From the NCBI GenBank assembly GCA_020746875.1, contig JAGTJL010000007.1, forward strand, positions 1,798,001-1,862,000: a DNA stretch of 64,000 nt. The letters are read 5' to 3'. Of this stretch, positions 24,540 to 37,693 are shown in pieces (positions within the stretch are counted from its first letter, which is position 1; each line of letters begins with the position of its first letter). The notes under the pieces are model-generated. The model searched no databases. It saw nothing but the letters and a program-made list of their open reading frames with translations, and was not told where the DNA came from. Both the position numbers and the translations under genes were made by a program. Source of the DNA: Rhexocercosporidium sp. MPI-PUGE-AT-0058 (Eukaryota; Ascomycota; Leotiomycetes; Helotiales).

Positions 24540-27500
24540 CTACTCATCGTTGATAGGCCCAATTGGTTCAGAGGAGTCATCATATTCGCCTTCGGAACCG
24601 TCCCAGTCTAAGTCTAAATGTTAGCTATGCAATGAGAGAGATGTCTGGGTTTTACTTACCTGACACTTCCTCATCGGCCTCCTCCACCATGCACTTATTG
24701 AGACCTATCATGACTTCTAAACACTGTTAGCTGGCATTTCGTGTCAAGGGCTGGAAGTTAGAAATGACTTACGATTGGACACGTCGTAGAATCTACGAGT
24801 GTCGGCGTCTCTTTCATTGAAATCGAAAAATGACTGGCAAGCCGCCATCACGGCCTGTATGTTTGCCAACACAGCCCGGACAGCTTGCTGGCGTTGCCGA
24901 AGGTAGACGTCGTCACAATGTTCAAGACATGCAAATCCCAATTTCCGAGCGGCGGCAATGAAAATTTTGGCCTTCTCGACATCTTCATCTTCGGACCCAA
25001 AGTCATAGTCAGGTCCGTCCTGGAGAAGATGCTTTTGTATGAACTCCTCTGTGTCCGTCCGCACAGAGGTGTCATAATCAGTAAGCAGATATGGGGCCCA
25101 AATGCATAGTTGATCGAAGTAGAACTTCAGAAAGTCGTCAGACGACATGTCTTCGTCGACTACCATTGAATGGTCAAAGACGTCCTTGAAGAACTGTAAG
25201 AGAGCGCCTCCTTCTCCATTGTCAAGCTTAGTTGCGATATTGGAAACGTACGCAACCATTTTAGCCCATGCCTGAGGTTCTTTGGAGAACTCGCAATACA
25301 CTGCTGCGGCTCGAAGGAATGGCGTACATTGCAATGTTGAGCTTCCCTTCCTGATACCGTTCGTGATAGCTTGGTAAATGTAGTGGTCTAGAGAGTCCGG
25401 CCATTCCAAGAGTCGGACTAAAATCAGCTGGGTCACTTCTGGATTTTGGCGGAGCAAAAGAAGCTTCTCCACCAGGATATGAGCCGAATTCCTAGTCCAG
25501 TGTTGCATTAGTAGATGACGCTCGGTCTCGCTGTGCGGTACGACGGCATTGCTGATTGCTAGCTCAAGACGCTCCTCCGTATCTTCGACTGGAAAAGCTG
25601 ATGGATCACAAGTAATCAAGAGTTTGTACATGAGGGTGATTACAGCATCGAAGGATACTGGTCTGTTCGCAAGTCGCTTCGACAGAATGTTGAGCATCCT
25701 CGAGTATTGCTGTCCCAGGGGAAGAACAGGGTCTGCGGAGACCATCTCTAAAGTTTTTCGAAGATATCCAGCATCCAGCAGTAGAGTGGCCTCAAGCTTT
25801 CCCATTTGCGCAATGCTCGCCAGTAGTCCAAAGTATTCCGGCCAAGCACGACAGTTAGTGTGGAAGATTTCCCAGAGTCTGAGGAGACCTTTAACCACTC
25901 TCTGAATTAATTGTGGGTCACCACCTTCCGGATCATCCACACTACCCTCGTCATCGCCGAAACCATAAGCATATGATGCATCGGTCTTGACTTTACCCAA
26001 TGCAGCAAGAATGGACATTGCAATCTCATGACGAATAAGGCCATCTGGATTTCTGACCAAGAGCTGCTTCAAGGTTTCCGGGAAATCGCAGAACCACTCC
26101 AAGTAGTCACGACTACACTCTGCACAGCTCTGGCAAATTTGTTTCACAGAGATCATGAAGCTTGGAAAATCTGGGGTGTCCTTAGTTCGGGCAAAAACTT
26201 GATCCAAATGGTGTAGCGAGGCTGTGAGAGCGAGCTTCTCAATAGTGTGCGAGGTAGAGCATGTGCCTCCGTTGATGTTCTTGATGTTGGAGAGCATCTT
26301 TGACACAAAGGCCGCGTGTGAAGGATCAAAGAGGCAATATTTGCGCATCAACAGCTCATTTTCCATCGCAATATGGTTGGAGAGACGTAGCGGAACAGAT
26401 AGGCGGATAGGGCTCATCAGTCCGGATATGTCCATGGCCTTCTTCTGCTCTGCAAGTGTTGTTGATCGCTGATAAAATAGCATGTATGCACTCCAACTCT
26501 TGTCGTAAGGAGTGTTGTTGTTGTTATCAATAGGACCGTGGTAGTCAGGGCCACCAAAGCAAGCGCCTTCCATCCGACTTGGATCCCATGAGCTGACACA
26601 TTCGTCATTGAACTCCACCCAGCTGTCGTGTTCACCAGTCGAAGGTCTCTCCCGAATGAAGGAATAGTAGTGTCCCGACTCTGCGGTTCCTGAGTGGACT
26701 AGAACTCCAACCAGCTCAAAAATGTCCTCCGGGGTATCGGGTTCGTTATTCAAGTGCTCCACCTTGTACGGTCGCATGTCGATCTTCTTTGGGAATTTGA
26801 AGTGATCGTTGATCTTGCTACGCATGAGGGTGCGTAGATTGAAGTCAAATCTCTTCAAGTGGAAGATGAGATTATCCGGAATATCCTTCAAGCATGCTCT
26901 CTTGACCGCATCAACGTGACGGTCGCATGTTGAGCACTTGTATTTGTTATCGCCCTCCATGACCTCGCCATCAACATAGGCCTGCAGACTCTCTTCAAGT
27001 GTGCTCTTGCCCTTGATGTCGCACTGGATTGCTGAAAAGGGCTCTAGGCGCTCCGAAATATGGGGACACTCCTTCGACTTGACTTGCTGAACGAGCTGAC
27101 CGCCGTAGAAAGATCTAAACTCTCGCTTTGCGTCAGGAGCCAGGATCTGGCTCTCCCAGCGATCAAAGAGGAGATTGTAGAATTCATCAACATCCATCTG
27201 GACCGAGACGTCGATTGGCGTCTCTTCATACGTACGAATGGAACTTGCAAGGTTGGCCGGATCCACGAATTTCCGAAGGCTGTTTTGCATGTAGCTAAAT
27301 AGTGTTTGAGTTTCGGATAACAGCTTTTGCGACGAGCCGCCATCAGCTACAAGGGCATCGAGCATGAACTTTCGGAAGGGAATGTTCATGAACAGTTGTG
27401 TGAAGAGAGAATTCAGGTAGCAAGTGTTCGAAAGGTTCTTCAGGCCAACATATCCAGTAGGAGATCTGACCGACTTGCTTCGGTCAAACTGCCAGACAAG

Positions 27501-30500
27501 GTCGTAAATATAAGGCCCTACGAAGTAAGCACTAATTCGATAAGGGTCCCTTATCAACAACATACCGTCATCAGTGTCAACATTCGGTACAAGCCGAGAA
27601 AGTTCCAGTAGAAGAGCCTTATATTGCACTTCATCATCCTTCACCAAGAAGTACACGGTCTCGGCGAGGGTGCGTCTGGTCTGTGGGTTCAGTAAGGGAA
27701 TTTGAGCCACTACTTCATCATCCTCTTCCTCAATGGAGAGTTCAGGGAAGAGGTGTTGGCGGAACAACTGCGTTCCCAAGGTACTAGTTCTGTCAGTTAC
27801 ACCCAAATCATCGTATACCAAACGGCGAGCTTACCTGCAGGAAAGCGTTTTCTGCGAAGCCTTCGTAAAAGACGTGGCATAGAAGACCATGATGGTAAGC
27901 CCTTGAGCTACCGCATCCATGCTGTCCGAGTGCCCAACACTCTGCTTTTATTTTAGCTCTAGTTCGGACAGGGACAAAGAGAGACCTACCTCTAAACACT
28001 TGTGAGTGAGCAGCAGGCCTCCCCACTGCTTCACAAGTGCCTCAAGATTTAATTGATTAACAGCGACATCTGCGAATCGCTTGAACAATGTAAGGCTCAG
28101 CGAGAAAGTCTCCTCGCATTGATTTGGCAGGTGAACAGCCAATGGGATAAGCTGAGCAACCATCGGCCAGAATGTTGCTACAAACGTTGTCGTTGACAAT
28201 TGACCAAGACTAGATTGTCTTAGCTAGAGAGATCAACGCAATGTGGAAGACCATACCTTGGAATGAACGCAGATTTAGTCACTATTTGCTTCGTGGCATT
28301 CTTCCTGATGAATTGTTGAGGGTGATTTAGCACGAGGTCTTGCAAAAGCGTGCTGACATGAAGATGTGTGACGAGGAGATCCCAGAATGCAAGGTTGTGA
28401 ATGGATGCCTCCAGTATAGACTCGAACGAACGTGCGGTAAGGTGCAGCGAGTTCTGTGATGCTTGGACTTTTTTCGCATCGTACAAGAATGACAGAAGTC
28501 GATTAAGAAGTGATTCGTCTAGATAGGAAGCTGCAGATGTAGGGAGAACTGGCTCTACGCGTTGTTAGAATCGAGCATAAACGGTATGAAGAGCCTTTTA
28601 CCTTTCAAGAATTGAAGTAAGCAGTCAATCATGTGTAGAGCAAGAACATCTTTGAGATCGTCACTACCGCAGCGGTCAAGAACGCCTGGATCCGAGATTG
28701 CTGCAACGATTAGGGACATGGCTCTCGTCAAAACGGCCTCTTTGACAGTTCCCTGTGCGTGTTAGTAACAGGTCTACTCACTAGATCTGAACGGACTTAC
28801 TTTTGGAGACTGGGCAATGTATTGGCGCAGAGAGTGTACTGCATACAGAGACTTGAAAGGCTTGCCGGTAGGGAAGATCTCGGTATGGGTGGTATCAGAA
28901 TCAAAGCTCGTGAGCATTCGATCGTATACCGGAAACTTGACCAAGAAATAATAAATCTGTTTCGCAAGTAAATATCTGGCAGAACGCGGAGCGGACATGA
29001 CGTACCTCCTGAGCAACTTTCTCATGCATGCCAAGATAGCTCCACAAGTCCTCGAAATGCTTCGTAATTTCAAACTCAAGTGTGGTCTTGCCACTACTTG
29101 GTCGCCCGGCTGACTCATGGTTATCGTCTCGTCTATGAACCAGAACAAGACCCTTCAAATGGAGATCTTCTAGCTTTTGAGTAACATCCATCTCTTCGGG
29201 ATCCAAAGTCGCACCGCAACAGTAAACCTTGTAGTTCTTGAAGCCTGTAGCTTTCTCAAGACTGGCGAACAGACTCGCAACAGTGTTCGACTCCCCAAGA
29301 TTCAGGTCCAGTACGTCGGTCCGGTTGTTGCCATCAAATGCTTGGTATTTGATCGCTAAGGGTTCTCCAGCCATCTCGACATGGGCAGTTGTGATTGATG
29401 TTCTTGACTTTGGAGGAGCAAATTGTGGCTTGGCCTGATATGCTCTCAGAAATTCTCGCAACACAGCCAACGACCGAGCGAATATCATCTCCTGCTCGTG
29501 GAATTGGTCTTCCGAAGCAACAATGACCATGCTTTCGTCTGAATCACTTGATGCATCACCGTTGAAAGACTTCAGCTTTGAGGCAGCACCTTTAAGCTGC
29601 TCTAAGCAGCGGTTGACCAGAGCTGAGTGAATAGAGCGGGCCATTGGGCGAGGAATCTTCATGATGAGTGCGCTATTGACATAAGCTTCCACGAGAATGT
29701 TGATCGCAAGTGCATCTATTGTATTGGGAGGCGCAGTCAATATCATGCGCCAAAGTTGCTCCAGCGCCGTAGAGTCGAATGTTCGATTTTCGGCAACAAA
29801 GTCTTCCCGAACCTCGTCGAACCAGGACGTGATTGCCTCTCGGACAAAGTCTAAGGATCCTGTGGTAAAACAGTGGGGAGGTAAAGTCTGCATGTGATCT
29901 CTGAAGCATGAAGCAATGAAGCCGTTGTAAGGGTAGTTCTTGGCTGTGTTGTTCAGGATCTGCCACGAGATGTTTCGCTCCGTGGATGCATTGGATTTGC
30001 TGCCCACAAGAATATCCCACAAGCGGGTACCAAGTTCCGAAGAAATTGTATCAGGCTCGTTCACGATGATGGTCTGGATGAGCTCACGACGTGCTGAGCT
30101 TGTTGCACTGCTCCTGGTTGGAAGGTCTCCAGAACTGCGTTCAGCTTCAACAACTGATTCTAGCTCCTCAATCAACAAGTTAGTCAGGCCATACTCAACC
30201 GTCAACTTCTTCAAATCGCTACCCAAATGTGCTTTGAGCAAAAGGTTGATGACGCAGATGCTTCCTGGAGCTGTAGGAGTTTTCGCCGCAATGTCGGTGA
30301 TGCAGCTGAGGTGGATGGCAGTGCGAACCTCTGATCCTGGACCAAGGTTCAAAAGCTCCCGGAATCGAAGAATGGCAAAGCTTTGAATATCTGGGTAGCC
30401 AATGGGACAAGCTGCAGTGACAATCGAAGATTCGCGAATGAGCCGTACGCACAGATCGTAAGGTGGTTGATCAAGAACGCGAATTTGATCATGATGGGTC

Positions 30501-32652
30501 TTCGAGCCCAGCTCTTTGAATAGAGATGCGCAGAAGTCACGCATCGTACTGCTGAATGACTCGATTGGAACTCCCATGACCTTTTCGCAAAGGTAAAGAA
30601 GGCTCGAGTAGTCATACAGGTTCAGACATTTCTTGAGCATCAAGAGAATTGCATCCACAACCCGAGGATCCTGACTTGTCGTGACCGTTTGCCAGATCAT
30701 GTCAGTCTGCTGATGTGTATAAGTCTTGGTGACAATCAAGAATCCTAGAATGTTGCTACTCTCGTTGATAATCTCGGGGTGAGATCCAATGCCAACTAGG
30801 TAGTCGACGAGTTGATGGTCTAGTATGAATGTCGCGAATATCAACAGAATGGGTTGTGCGGCAGGATCGTACTTCTTGTAGACTGAGTGTAAAGCGAGAA
30901 GCTCACTGCACATCGTTGTGACTCCGATCACACGTAATTGCATCTGCGATGAAGTGATGAGCCTCTTCAAGACTCCGAATTTCCATCCAAGCGACATGAC
31001 TTCCGGAAACAGGTTTCGATTCAGGTCCCTGTACTCATTCTGCTTCTTCAGAAGAAGTTCCCGAACCGGTTCAATTTGAAGACGAGCAGCAGTCTTTAGG
31101 ATTTCTCGAAGGGCATTCATGTGAGTCGTCGCGCTGTTGCCATTCAGATAGGTGACGTGTTTGTCGATGATGGAATCCAAGCCATTTGACATGACGACAA
31201 AAAATTCATATCCGCTTCTCAGCTTCTGCGTAGCAATTTCAATTTCTTGCTCATGCTGCCTTGGACGCTCGTCCAAAACGGCAACCATTTCCGAGACCAT
31301 CTTCCAGACAAGTCGCGAATGGTCCGCAAATGAATCGATCATCTTTGGGTTTCCAGACATCAGGGCCAACTCGCCTCGAGTGAGCTTTGTCATGTTTGAA
31401 ATGGTGCCCCCTCCGAGCTGGAAAGCCTCCACCATGGCTTGGCAATCGTCACTCCACGACCATGAGTAGTGTATCGAGAGGTTTTTGCCAATATGAGCCG
31501 ACGATTCATCGTCTCCGCGCAGTAGATGGGCAAAGGCATTGAGGAAAGGCCGACTTCCCAGCTCTGGCTCTAACTTACTACCGGCTCCTGTACGAGAGAG
31601 CGTATGAACGTCCATGGCTACGAAACGACCAGCAAGTCTGGTGAAGAATGTGAACACGTCCGTGAGAGCTTGACGAGATTCCGCACTAGTTCGGAGGAAA
31701 GAACCAAAGAATTTACTGTTGCAGTTAGTATTCGTTCCAAGTTATCCAAAATGTAGACTCACCTCCGATGGCTCAAGCCCCAGATAAAGTCCGGGAACTG
31801 TCTCCAAAAATCGCGGTTTCTAAGGAACAGATCATAGAAGGTATCCAAGTTGGTATGAGCAAATAGATATGTTTCCATCCAATCTCGCAGCTTGAAGAAA
31901 CATTCGGGGTTGGCAACATCGTCTGAAGAAGTCAGTGAGAAATGAAAAGTATTGATTAGTTTGCCGAGCATACCGTTTTGTAGGAAGTAAGTTACTCTCT
32001 TCGACGCTGCCAGCACCGACTCATCATCACCCTTATATGGGAAGCTCTGCATGGGATCGAGGTGGTCATCGTCGATGATAGCCAGTGGGGGATCTTGGCT
32101 TGTGAAGTCCGAATCATCATCCTCCATGTTCACCAGCTCGACGTGTGGGCTTGACGCAGCAGAGGGAGAGGAGGAGGGAGTCTCGATTGCTGGAACGGTC
32201 GACAAGGCGTCGCTCTCCGACTCCACACTGATCCTAGCCGTATCATCATCCCCTCCATCGTTTGGCATCTTCGAGGGGCTCGCCGGAGAGAGGGGGGAGG
32301 AAGGTATTGACTCGAGGGATCGATTTGTTCGGAGGTTGATGGTAACTCGACTAGAGGTAGGCTCTGTAGGCAGAGGGTCGGAGGGGTTGTTGGTGGGCGT
32401 AGAGGGGAGATCGGGTTGGGTCTGGGGTTCAGCCTTGTCAACACCACCACGCAGCGACATGGACGAGTCTGGGAGGGTAGTATCTGTATCCGTATCCTGA
32501 GCTGTGTCGACGGATCTGCTCCGTGATGAACCTCCAAGTGAGACTCTCTGGCGTTTGCGGGAGGTTTGGTCCGTGACGTCCTCGTCGAAAGGATTTGGAC
32601 GACCTGAGCAAGGCTCTAAGGAAATCGCACGCTCTCTTGGAGATTCTTCCAT
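24540..32652 (-). CDS. giant ubiquitin carboxyl-terminal hydrolase, USP9/USP34-like
   Basis: Ten exons in transcript order: 31763-32652, 29006-31715, 28801-28956, 28602-28752, 28257-28554, 27990-28209, 27835-27941, 24773-27783, 24660-24716, 24540-24613. All phases agree, giving 2557 residues; the introns are 46-56 bases. Residues 1-200 are acidic, Ser/Pro-rich and disordered, with a basic KRQR signal. Residues 220-1500 are helical-repeat-like. The USP core has Cys box GLKNLSNTCYLNSLF with nucleophile Cys1632, two Cys-x2/3-Cys zinc elements, and His box SGHYYSFIRE with His1882; an Asn near 1904 could complete the triad. After the core comes a long helical tail, as in fungal USP34-like proteins (DUF3517). 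It removes ubiquitin from protein substrates; the substrate is unknown. It is the longest gene here. Confidence 0.94.
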
Positions 32653-34958
32653 TTGGCAGGTACGTAGGGAGGGGCGGGACGGGGGATTCGTGGGAGAAGG
32701 GGAGGGAGAGGAGGGGGGAGAGCGGTGGAAGCTCTGCAGCTAAAGAGCGAGCTCAAGAGCTTCTAAAGAGAGGGCATAGGAAGTCGCGGTGTCCCATGGA
32801 TCGTTGATGCGGTGCAGTACTGTGCAGTGCAGTGCTGGGTTGTGATGCCTTCGTTGCCTTGCGTTCCCTCGCCTTGCTCTCTGCCTTTGGTCTGCGGTGC
32901 TCTGCGGAAGGGTTATGTTAGGCGGGCGAGACGAGGAAAGAGGAATTGCAGCTCGATTGCAGGGATGCAGTGCGTCTTTGGTGGAAGAGATGAGAATGGG
33001 AAAGGAGGTGGAAAGTGAATGGGAGAGGGAGGGGTTCAGAGCAGATGGAACATACAGAGACAGCGGGGTGAATGACAGACAGAGCAGAGCAGAGGAGCAA
33101 AGAGATGGTAAGAGACGTGCCCGTTCGTTGCAGGTGAATGAGTAGAGGTCGGTGGATCAGTCAGGTCGGAGCCGCATGAACAGTCCTGAGAAGGACTAGG
33201 TGACGTTCTCGAGGCTCTTGATAATGTATGTGTACCTAGATACCTTAGGCGGTTGCTGGTGCAGTTGGTCGGACCTTGGGAGGTTGACAAGGACGAGCGA
33301 GGTACAGCTTCGTTGGTAGCTTATCGATGATATGATTGATGGGCATTGGCGGCGTAGAGTGGAGTGGAGGGGAGGGGATGGAGGGGCGCGAGCTTGGATA
33401 CCTTGGACAGGCGGGAGTGACGGGGATTTGCGCGTTTGATCGGGGCATTGTAGATAGATAGAGAGATAGATACTTCTAGATAGGCTCGGCTGCTGCCGGC
33501 TAGTGGGAAGCGAACAGGCAACTGCTGCGGGATGCCTCGAAATATCATCGCGGGTGTCTGAGGCACCAACTGACTAAACAGGGGAGATGAGACGAGACGC
33601 ATTTCACAGTTCTTCACTCGAATTCACGGGCTGATCGCAGCATCAAGACCAAGACTGATTAAGATTCTACTGGCGTGTGAACCAACCGTTCCAGTCCCTC
33701 GTATTCATCAAAGAAATTTCAAGCTCACCTGACGACGTATGGACCTAGGTAAGTCCGTTTGACTTACAAGGGCATTAAGGTAATCTTGGCATATCTGTCG
33801 CTGCTGCGAATCTTCCCGCTACTTTTCAATGCCCCGCTGATGCTTTTCTGGTGCCATGCCCTTTCTCATCTGATCCCAGTCTGCGATTGGACATGCTCCC
33901 AATGTTGACCCCTGTCCTACCAACAACTCTTTGTACCTTCTTCCTCCGTACCATTTCCAATACCCGTCCATATATAGCCCAAACAAAGACTTCAAAGTAT
34001 CCAAACATGCCAGCTATTCGAGAGAGAAAAGAGTAACCCCTCCACGCCGGAGCATTTTACCTTTGCATTATAAAAGGAAGCTTGTCCTAGCAAGTTCCAC
34101 TAGGAGCAAACTGTCGTCCCGATAAAGCCCAGGGGCATCGTGCATAATCGAACGTGACTTTGACCTGACCTGACCTGACCTGACCTAACCCAATTCGAAT
34201 TAGCCTGCAACCTGCCACGTCGAATTGATTGACTTTACCGAGCCCCAAGCAAACGGACCAGCCGCCTTTCTCATTGAAACATCGGTGCTGTGCCTTGAAG
34301 GACTACCTTGCCAAGCCCTACATGTAATCTGGTTGTGGTACGTCAAGTGCAGGGGCGGTCATTTGGTCCGACGGATTTTGGCGTGGCAATTGCAATGCAG
34401 ATTTTGGCTGTCGCGAGTTCGAGTTTGACTCTGCAAGGGGGCAAGACAACTATTAGGTGAAGGGAGTTGGCCTAGGATCCTCTAAAGAAGAAGGCACAAC
34501 TTCTTAGAGAGGTGACAAGGAAGAGGATTGCGAGGAAGCTGTTCGTTTGTTTCTTCTGACGAATTTTCTTGGCCAAGTCTCTCCAAAGACTGACACAAAA
34601 TCTCCAGTCTCTTCTGCCAGAGATTTCTTCTTTTCAACCACTACATCAAAGAACTGCAGAGCTTAGCCTCTTAGAAAGAGGTACGCGAGCATTGCATCTC
34701 TTCCCTTTCAAGACCGCCTTGCTAAGCAGTTATCCCAGTGCTCAAATTCAAAGCTCGAAGCTGCTCCGATTTTCACTTGAGAACTTCTCAGCCCACAACA
34801 CACGTCTCAAGATCGAGTCTTGGAAAGAGCTAAGCAAGCTCCTTCCTTGCGAGACCGCTTTCCTCACCTGTGCTCTGAGGAAAGTCTCAACTACTCTTTC
34901 AATAAAACTTTTCACTCAAACACCACGCCGCCGATCTCTCAGCTGCCACTAGATCACC
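32653..34958. promoter_or_regulatory. divergent upstream region, deubiquitinase / POP3
   Basis: 2.3 kb between divergent start codons at 32652 (minus) and 34959 (plus), so it holds both promoters and leaders. Open frames within are short and lack domains. The plus-strand leader just before 34959 is CT-rich. A TGACC repeat is listed separately. Confidence 0.45.
34161..34185. repeat. TGACC pentanucleotide repeat
   Basis: Five perfect TGACC units, followed by a variant TAACC. On the other strand it reads GGTCA, which also matches a nuclear-receptor-like half-site, but fungi lack those receptors, so I treat it as a simple repeat. Confidence 0.85.
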
Positions 34959-35958
34959 ATGTCTTCAACACCTAAAAGAACACCATCAACGATGGAACGC
35001 AAGCCCAAGACGATCTACCAGCTAGATTCACCCTTTACAACAGTCTCATGGTACACTACGCCCCTTCCTCCTCTTCAGGAATGATAAGAAACTTAAGCTC
35101 AACCATCACAGGCCCGAGACCTCGCCTCAGAATCAAGAAACTATTCTCGAGCTTCTATGCAGGTATGTCTTCCCCTTCCTTGGTTCTCGCCACTATATCC
35201 TCGCTTAGTAGACCACTAGCCTGACACATTCCTTCAGTATCCTCTCTCCAATAGGTCAACATCGCTCGAACCATATAACGCCCTCCAACGGCAAAAGAAG
35301 CAAGAAGCGCCGACGAGAAGAAGAAAAGAAGAAGAAAGACGGAGGTGGAGAGACACCGTGCATACCTCCAACTCCCGAGATATCCTCTTTCATGGTGGTT
35401 GGATTGAACAGCATCACTCGAAACCTAGAAACACTCTCCCAGAAGTCCAAACCAGCAGCCATAGCAACAACTCAAGAAGGCCCTCAACTCCAGCCCCATC
35501 CAGAAACCGAACCAGAAACCACCACCACTGAAGACTCGAAAGCCCTCAAAGCTCCGAGAGAGCAACCTCAAGAAACAGCCCTCCCACCTACTCGACACTT
35601 CGCAGCTATCTTCGTCCCCCGCTCCTCCCAACCGCCAATCCTACACGCCCACCTCCCCCAACTCATCGCCACTGCCTCTCGCGCACACCCTTCATACCCA
35701 GCTACACGCCTCGTACAACTACCCAGAGAATGTGATGCTCGACTTTGCGACGCACTTGGTCTTCCGCGTGTATCGTTCATTGGTATACTGGAAGGAGCTC
35801 CGCATACTAAGGCATTAATGGAGTTTGTGAGGGAACATGTGCTGGAGATCGATGTCCCGTGGTTGAAGGAAGTGAGGGAGGAGAAGTATCTGAGTGTGAA
35901 GGTTAATGTTGTTCAAACTTCTGCGCCTGTGGTTGAGAAGGAAGAGAAGGGTGTTTGA
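34959..35958 (+). CDS. pop3: RNase P/MRP protein subunit POP3
   Basis: Three exons (34959-35050, 35112-35162, 35238-35958) give 287 residues in frame. The N-terminal conserved block TIYQLDSPFTTVSWPE and ETILELLC, followed across the second intron by SILSPIGQHR, is the recognisable POP3 signature. A basic loop (KKSKKRRREEEKKKK) follows, then VVGLNSITRNLETLSQ. The C-terminal half contains HFAAIFVPRSSQPPILHAHL and LPRVSFIGILEGAP, consistent with the L7Ae-like fold of Pop3 relatives. RNase P processes tRNA 5' ends and RNase MRP cleaves pre-rRNA; the subunit acts in nucleus and nucleolus. The first ATG before the block is used. Divergent from the deubiquitinase. Confidence 0.9.
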
Positions 35959-37693
35959 GTGTTGGGGAGTCGAAAGAACGCATCTTAATATTTTCTCTTG
36001 AAGGTGGTGACGATGCGCTAGAGAATGACTTCAGATGAGAAGCTTCGGGTCTGAAAGTGGGAGTAAACATCATGGCAACTGGCTAGTGTCCCGCTCGATC
36101 AATGCCCGACGTTGGGAATTTTCAGCTCTTCAGAGACTGTTTTCACATGTTTTCCACGTCTGTCTCCACCGGATTTTCGATTTTCGATTTTCAATTTCAG
36201 ACTACAAGATCAGTAGCGGCAATGCAAAACGTACCGCTTTACGCAGGATGGGTCATGCCTGGAGTGGGCCTGGTATGATGGTCTTCTTTAATTTTCCATA
36301 ACGTCTTTCCATATTTCTTTCGCTTGGCTAAGTGGATGCAAAGAGAACTGCCTCTCTATGTCTCTAGTCTTCCCAGGCTGTGGATCTCAAGGTCTCTTTC
36401 TTTGGTCAGCTTTCTGCGCTTAGGTGTAAACCCAGAGAATTGGCTGGCTAGTGCTTACTGCTGGATACTGGCAGTGGGAGCTACTGGTGCTATGGAGAGG
36501 TTTGACAGATAGATCACTATGTCGCCTAGGCTGCTAAGAGCAAGTCTCCAGTCTGGTAATGAACATCACGTGCCACTGGCTGGTGCACCGCTTGGCACTC
36601 ACAGAAGTCCTCTAACGGGATGGGGCTTGTCTTTTGAGTCTAACTCTTGCCCTGGGTATTTGGAAGCCTCTCCGTCTTCCTCTTGGCTTCTTCGAGTTTG
36701 AGGTTTAATGTCTTCTGAAGCTCAGGGGCTCAGCACAGCTTCACCCAGTCGTACTATTGCCATGTTGGGAGACACGAAGATACTTGATCTGATCAGACGG
36801 CCTGGAAAGAAAGAAAAATCTCGTGCCACTTATCTCCTTGGACCAATACCCATGGGCTGGAGGAGAGTGTTGAGCACGGGCAAACCTGGAAGGGGTGAAG
36901 GGTTGGAAGCTATCATCACGTGCTGTACGCCAGTCCACCTGCAGCTGCTCGATGTCCAAGTCCAGGACCAAGTGTCAAGCAGACCTCTATCAATACTCTG
37001 TCTTGTCCTTTGGATCTCGCAGGTTGCACTCTCCCTCGCCATCCAAGGCCAGACAGACAAAGCCCTCCTCCCTAGCCAGGTCGGTTAGCAATCAACACCG
37101 TTCAACCTCTCCCCTCCCAACACGCACCACCTGCCCTTTCTACAACAACACAGACAACTCGAACAACTCTTTGATAAGAAAGGCCTATCTCTCGCCTCGT
37201 GTCAATCCCTTGAGCCTGATCGTTCTTGTTCCTGCCTTACTTTCCTGAGGTTGAACTCTCGCTAGCGTTGAGGGTATCACCACATCGTGTTCCTTCCTCT
37301 TCCCTTCGTTGCGTGGCCTGGCTACAAGAGCTGCCCCTCGCAACTTCTTATCCTCAACTCTCTTCCTTCCTTCAACATCACCGTCGCACCTCACCAACTA
37401 AAGTAAAACGCGCCCTCCACGCGCAACCTCGATCGATGTAAGTATCCCTCCTCTCCCTCTCCCCTCTTCTCTATTCCATCATCGCCAACCCATTGCTTGA
37501 GCACCTGCAACACGATGATGGGAGGGGAATCAATCGTGGCGTCGTCCTCAATTTCAACTCTTCTTCTCCCTCCCTCCCTACCTCCTTCCTACGTCCTCTC
37601 TCACTCCTTTCAATCTCTGATCGATCTCTGATTCTTCGAAGTTTGATCACCTAGTCCTCAACCTCGCATCGACTCCTCCAACATACACCCACA
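35959..37693. other. intergenic and CT-rich leader of the FG-rich gene
   Basis: 1.7 kb with no supported gene. The last 600 bases are pyrimidine-rich on the plus strand (CTCCCTCCCT-like runs near 37440-37600) and probably form the 5' leader. A GTAAGT-type donor at 37440 and later CAG acceptors allow a leader intron, but this is not certain. Confidence 0.4.

Noticed and set aside
34161..34185. TGACC repeat as a hormone-receptor-type element
   Set aside because: Fungi lack nuclear receptors of that class; a simple repeat is the better explanation.
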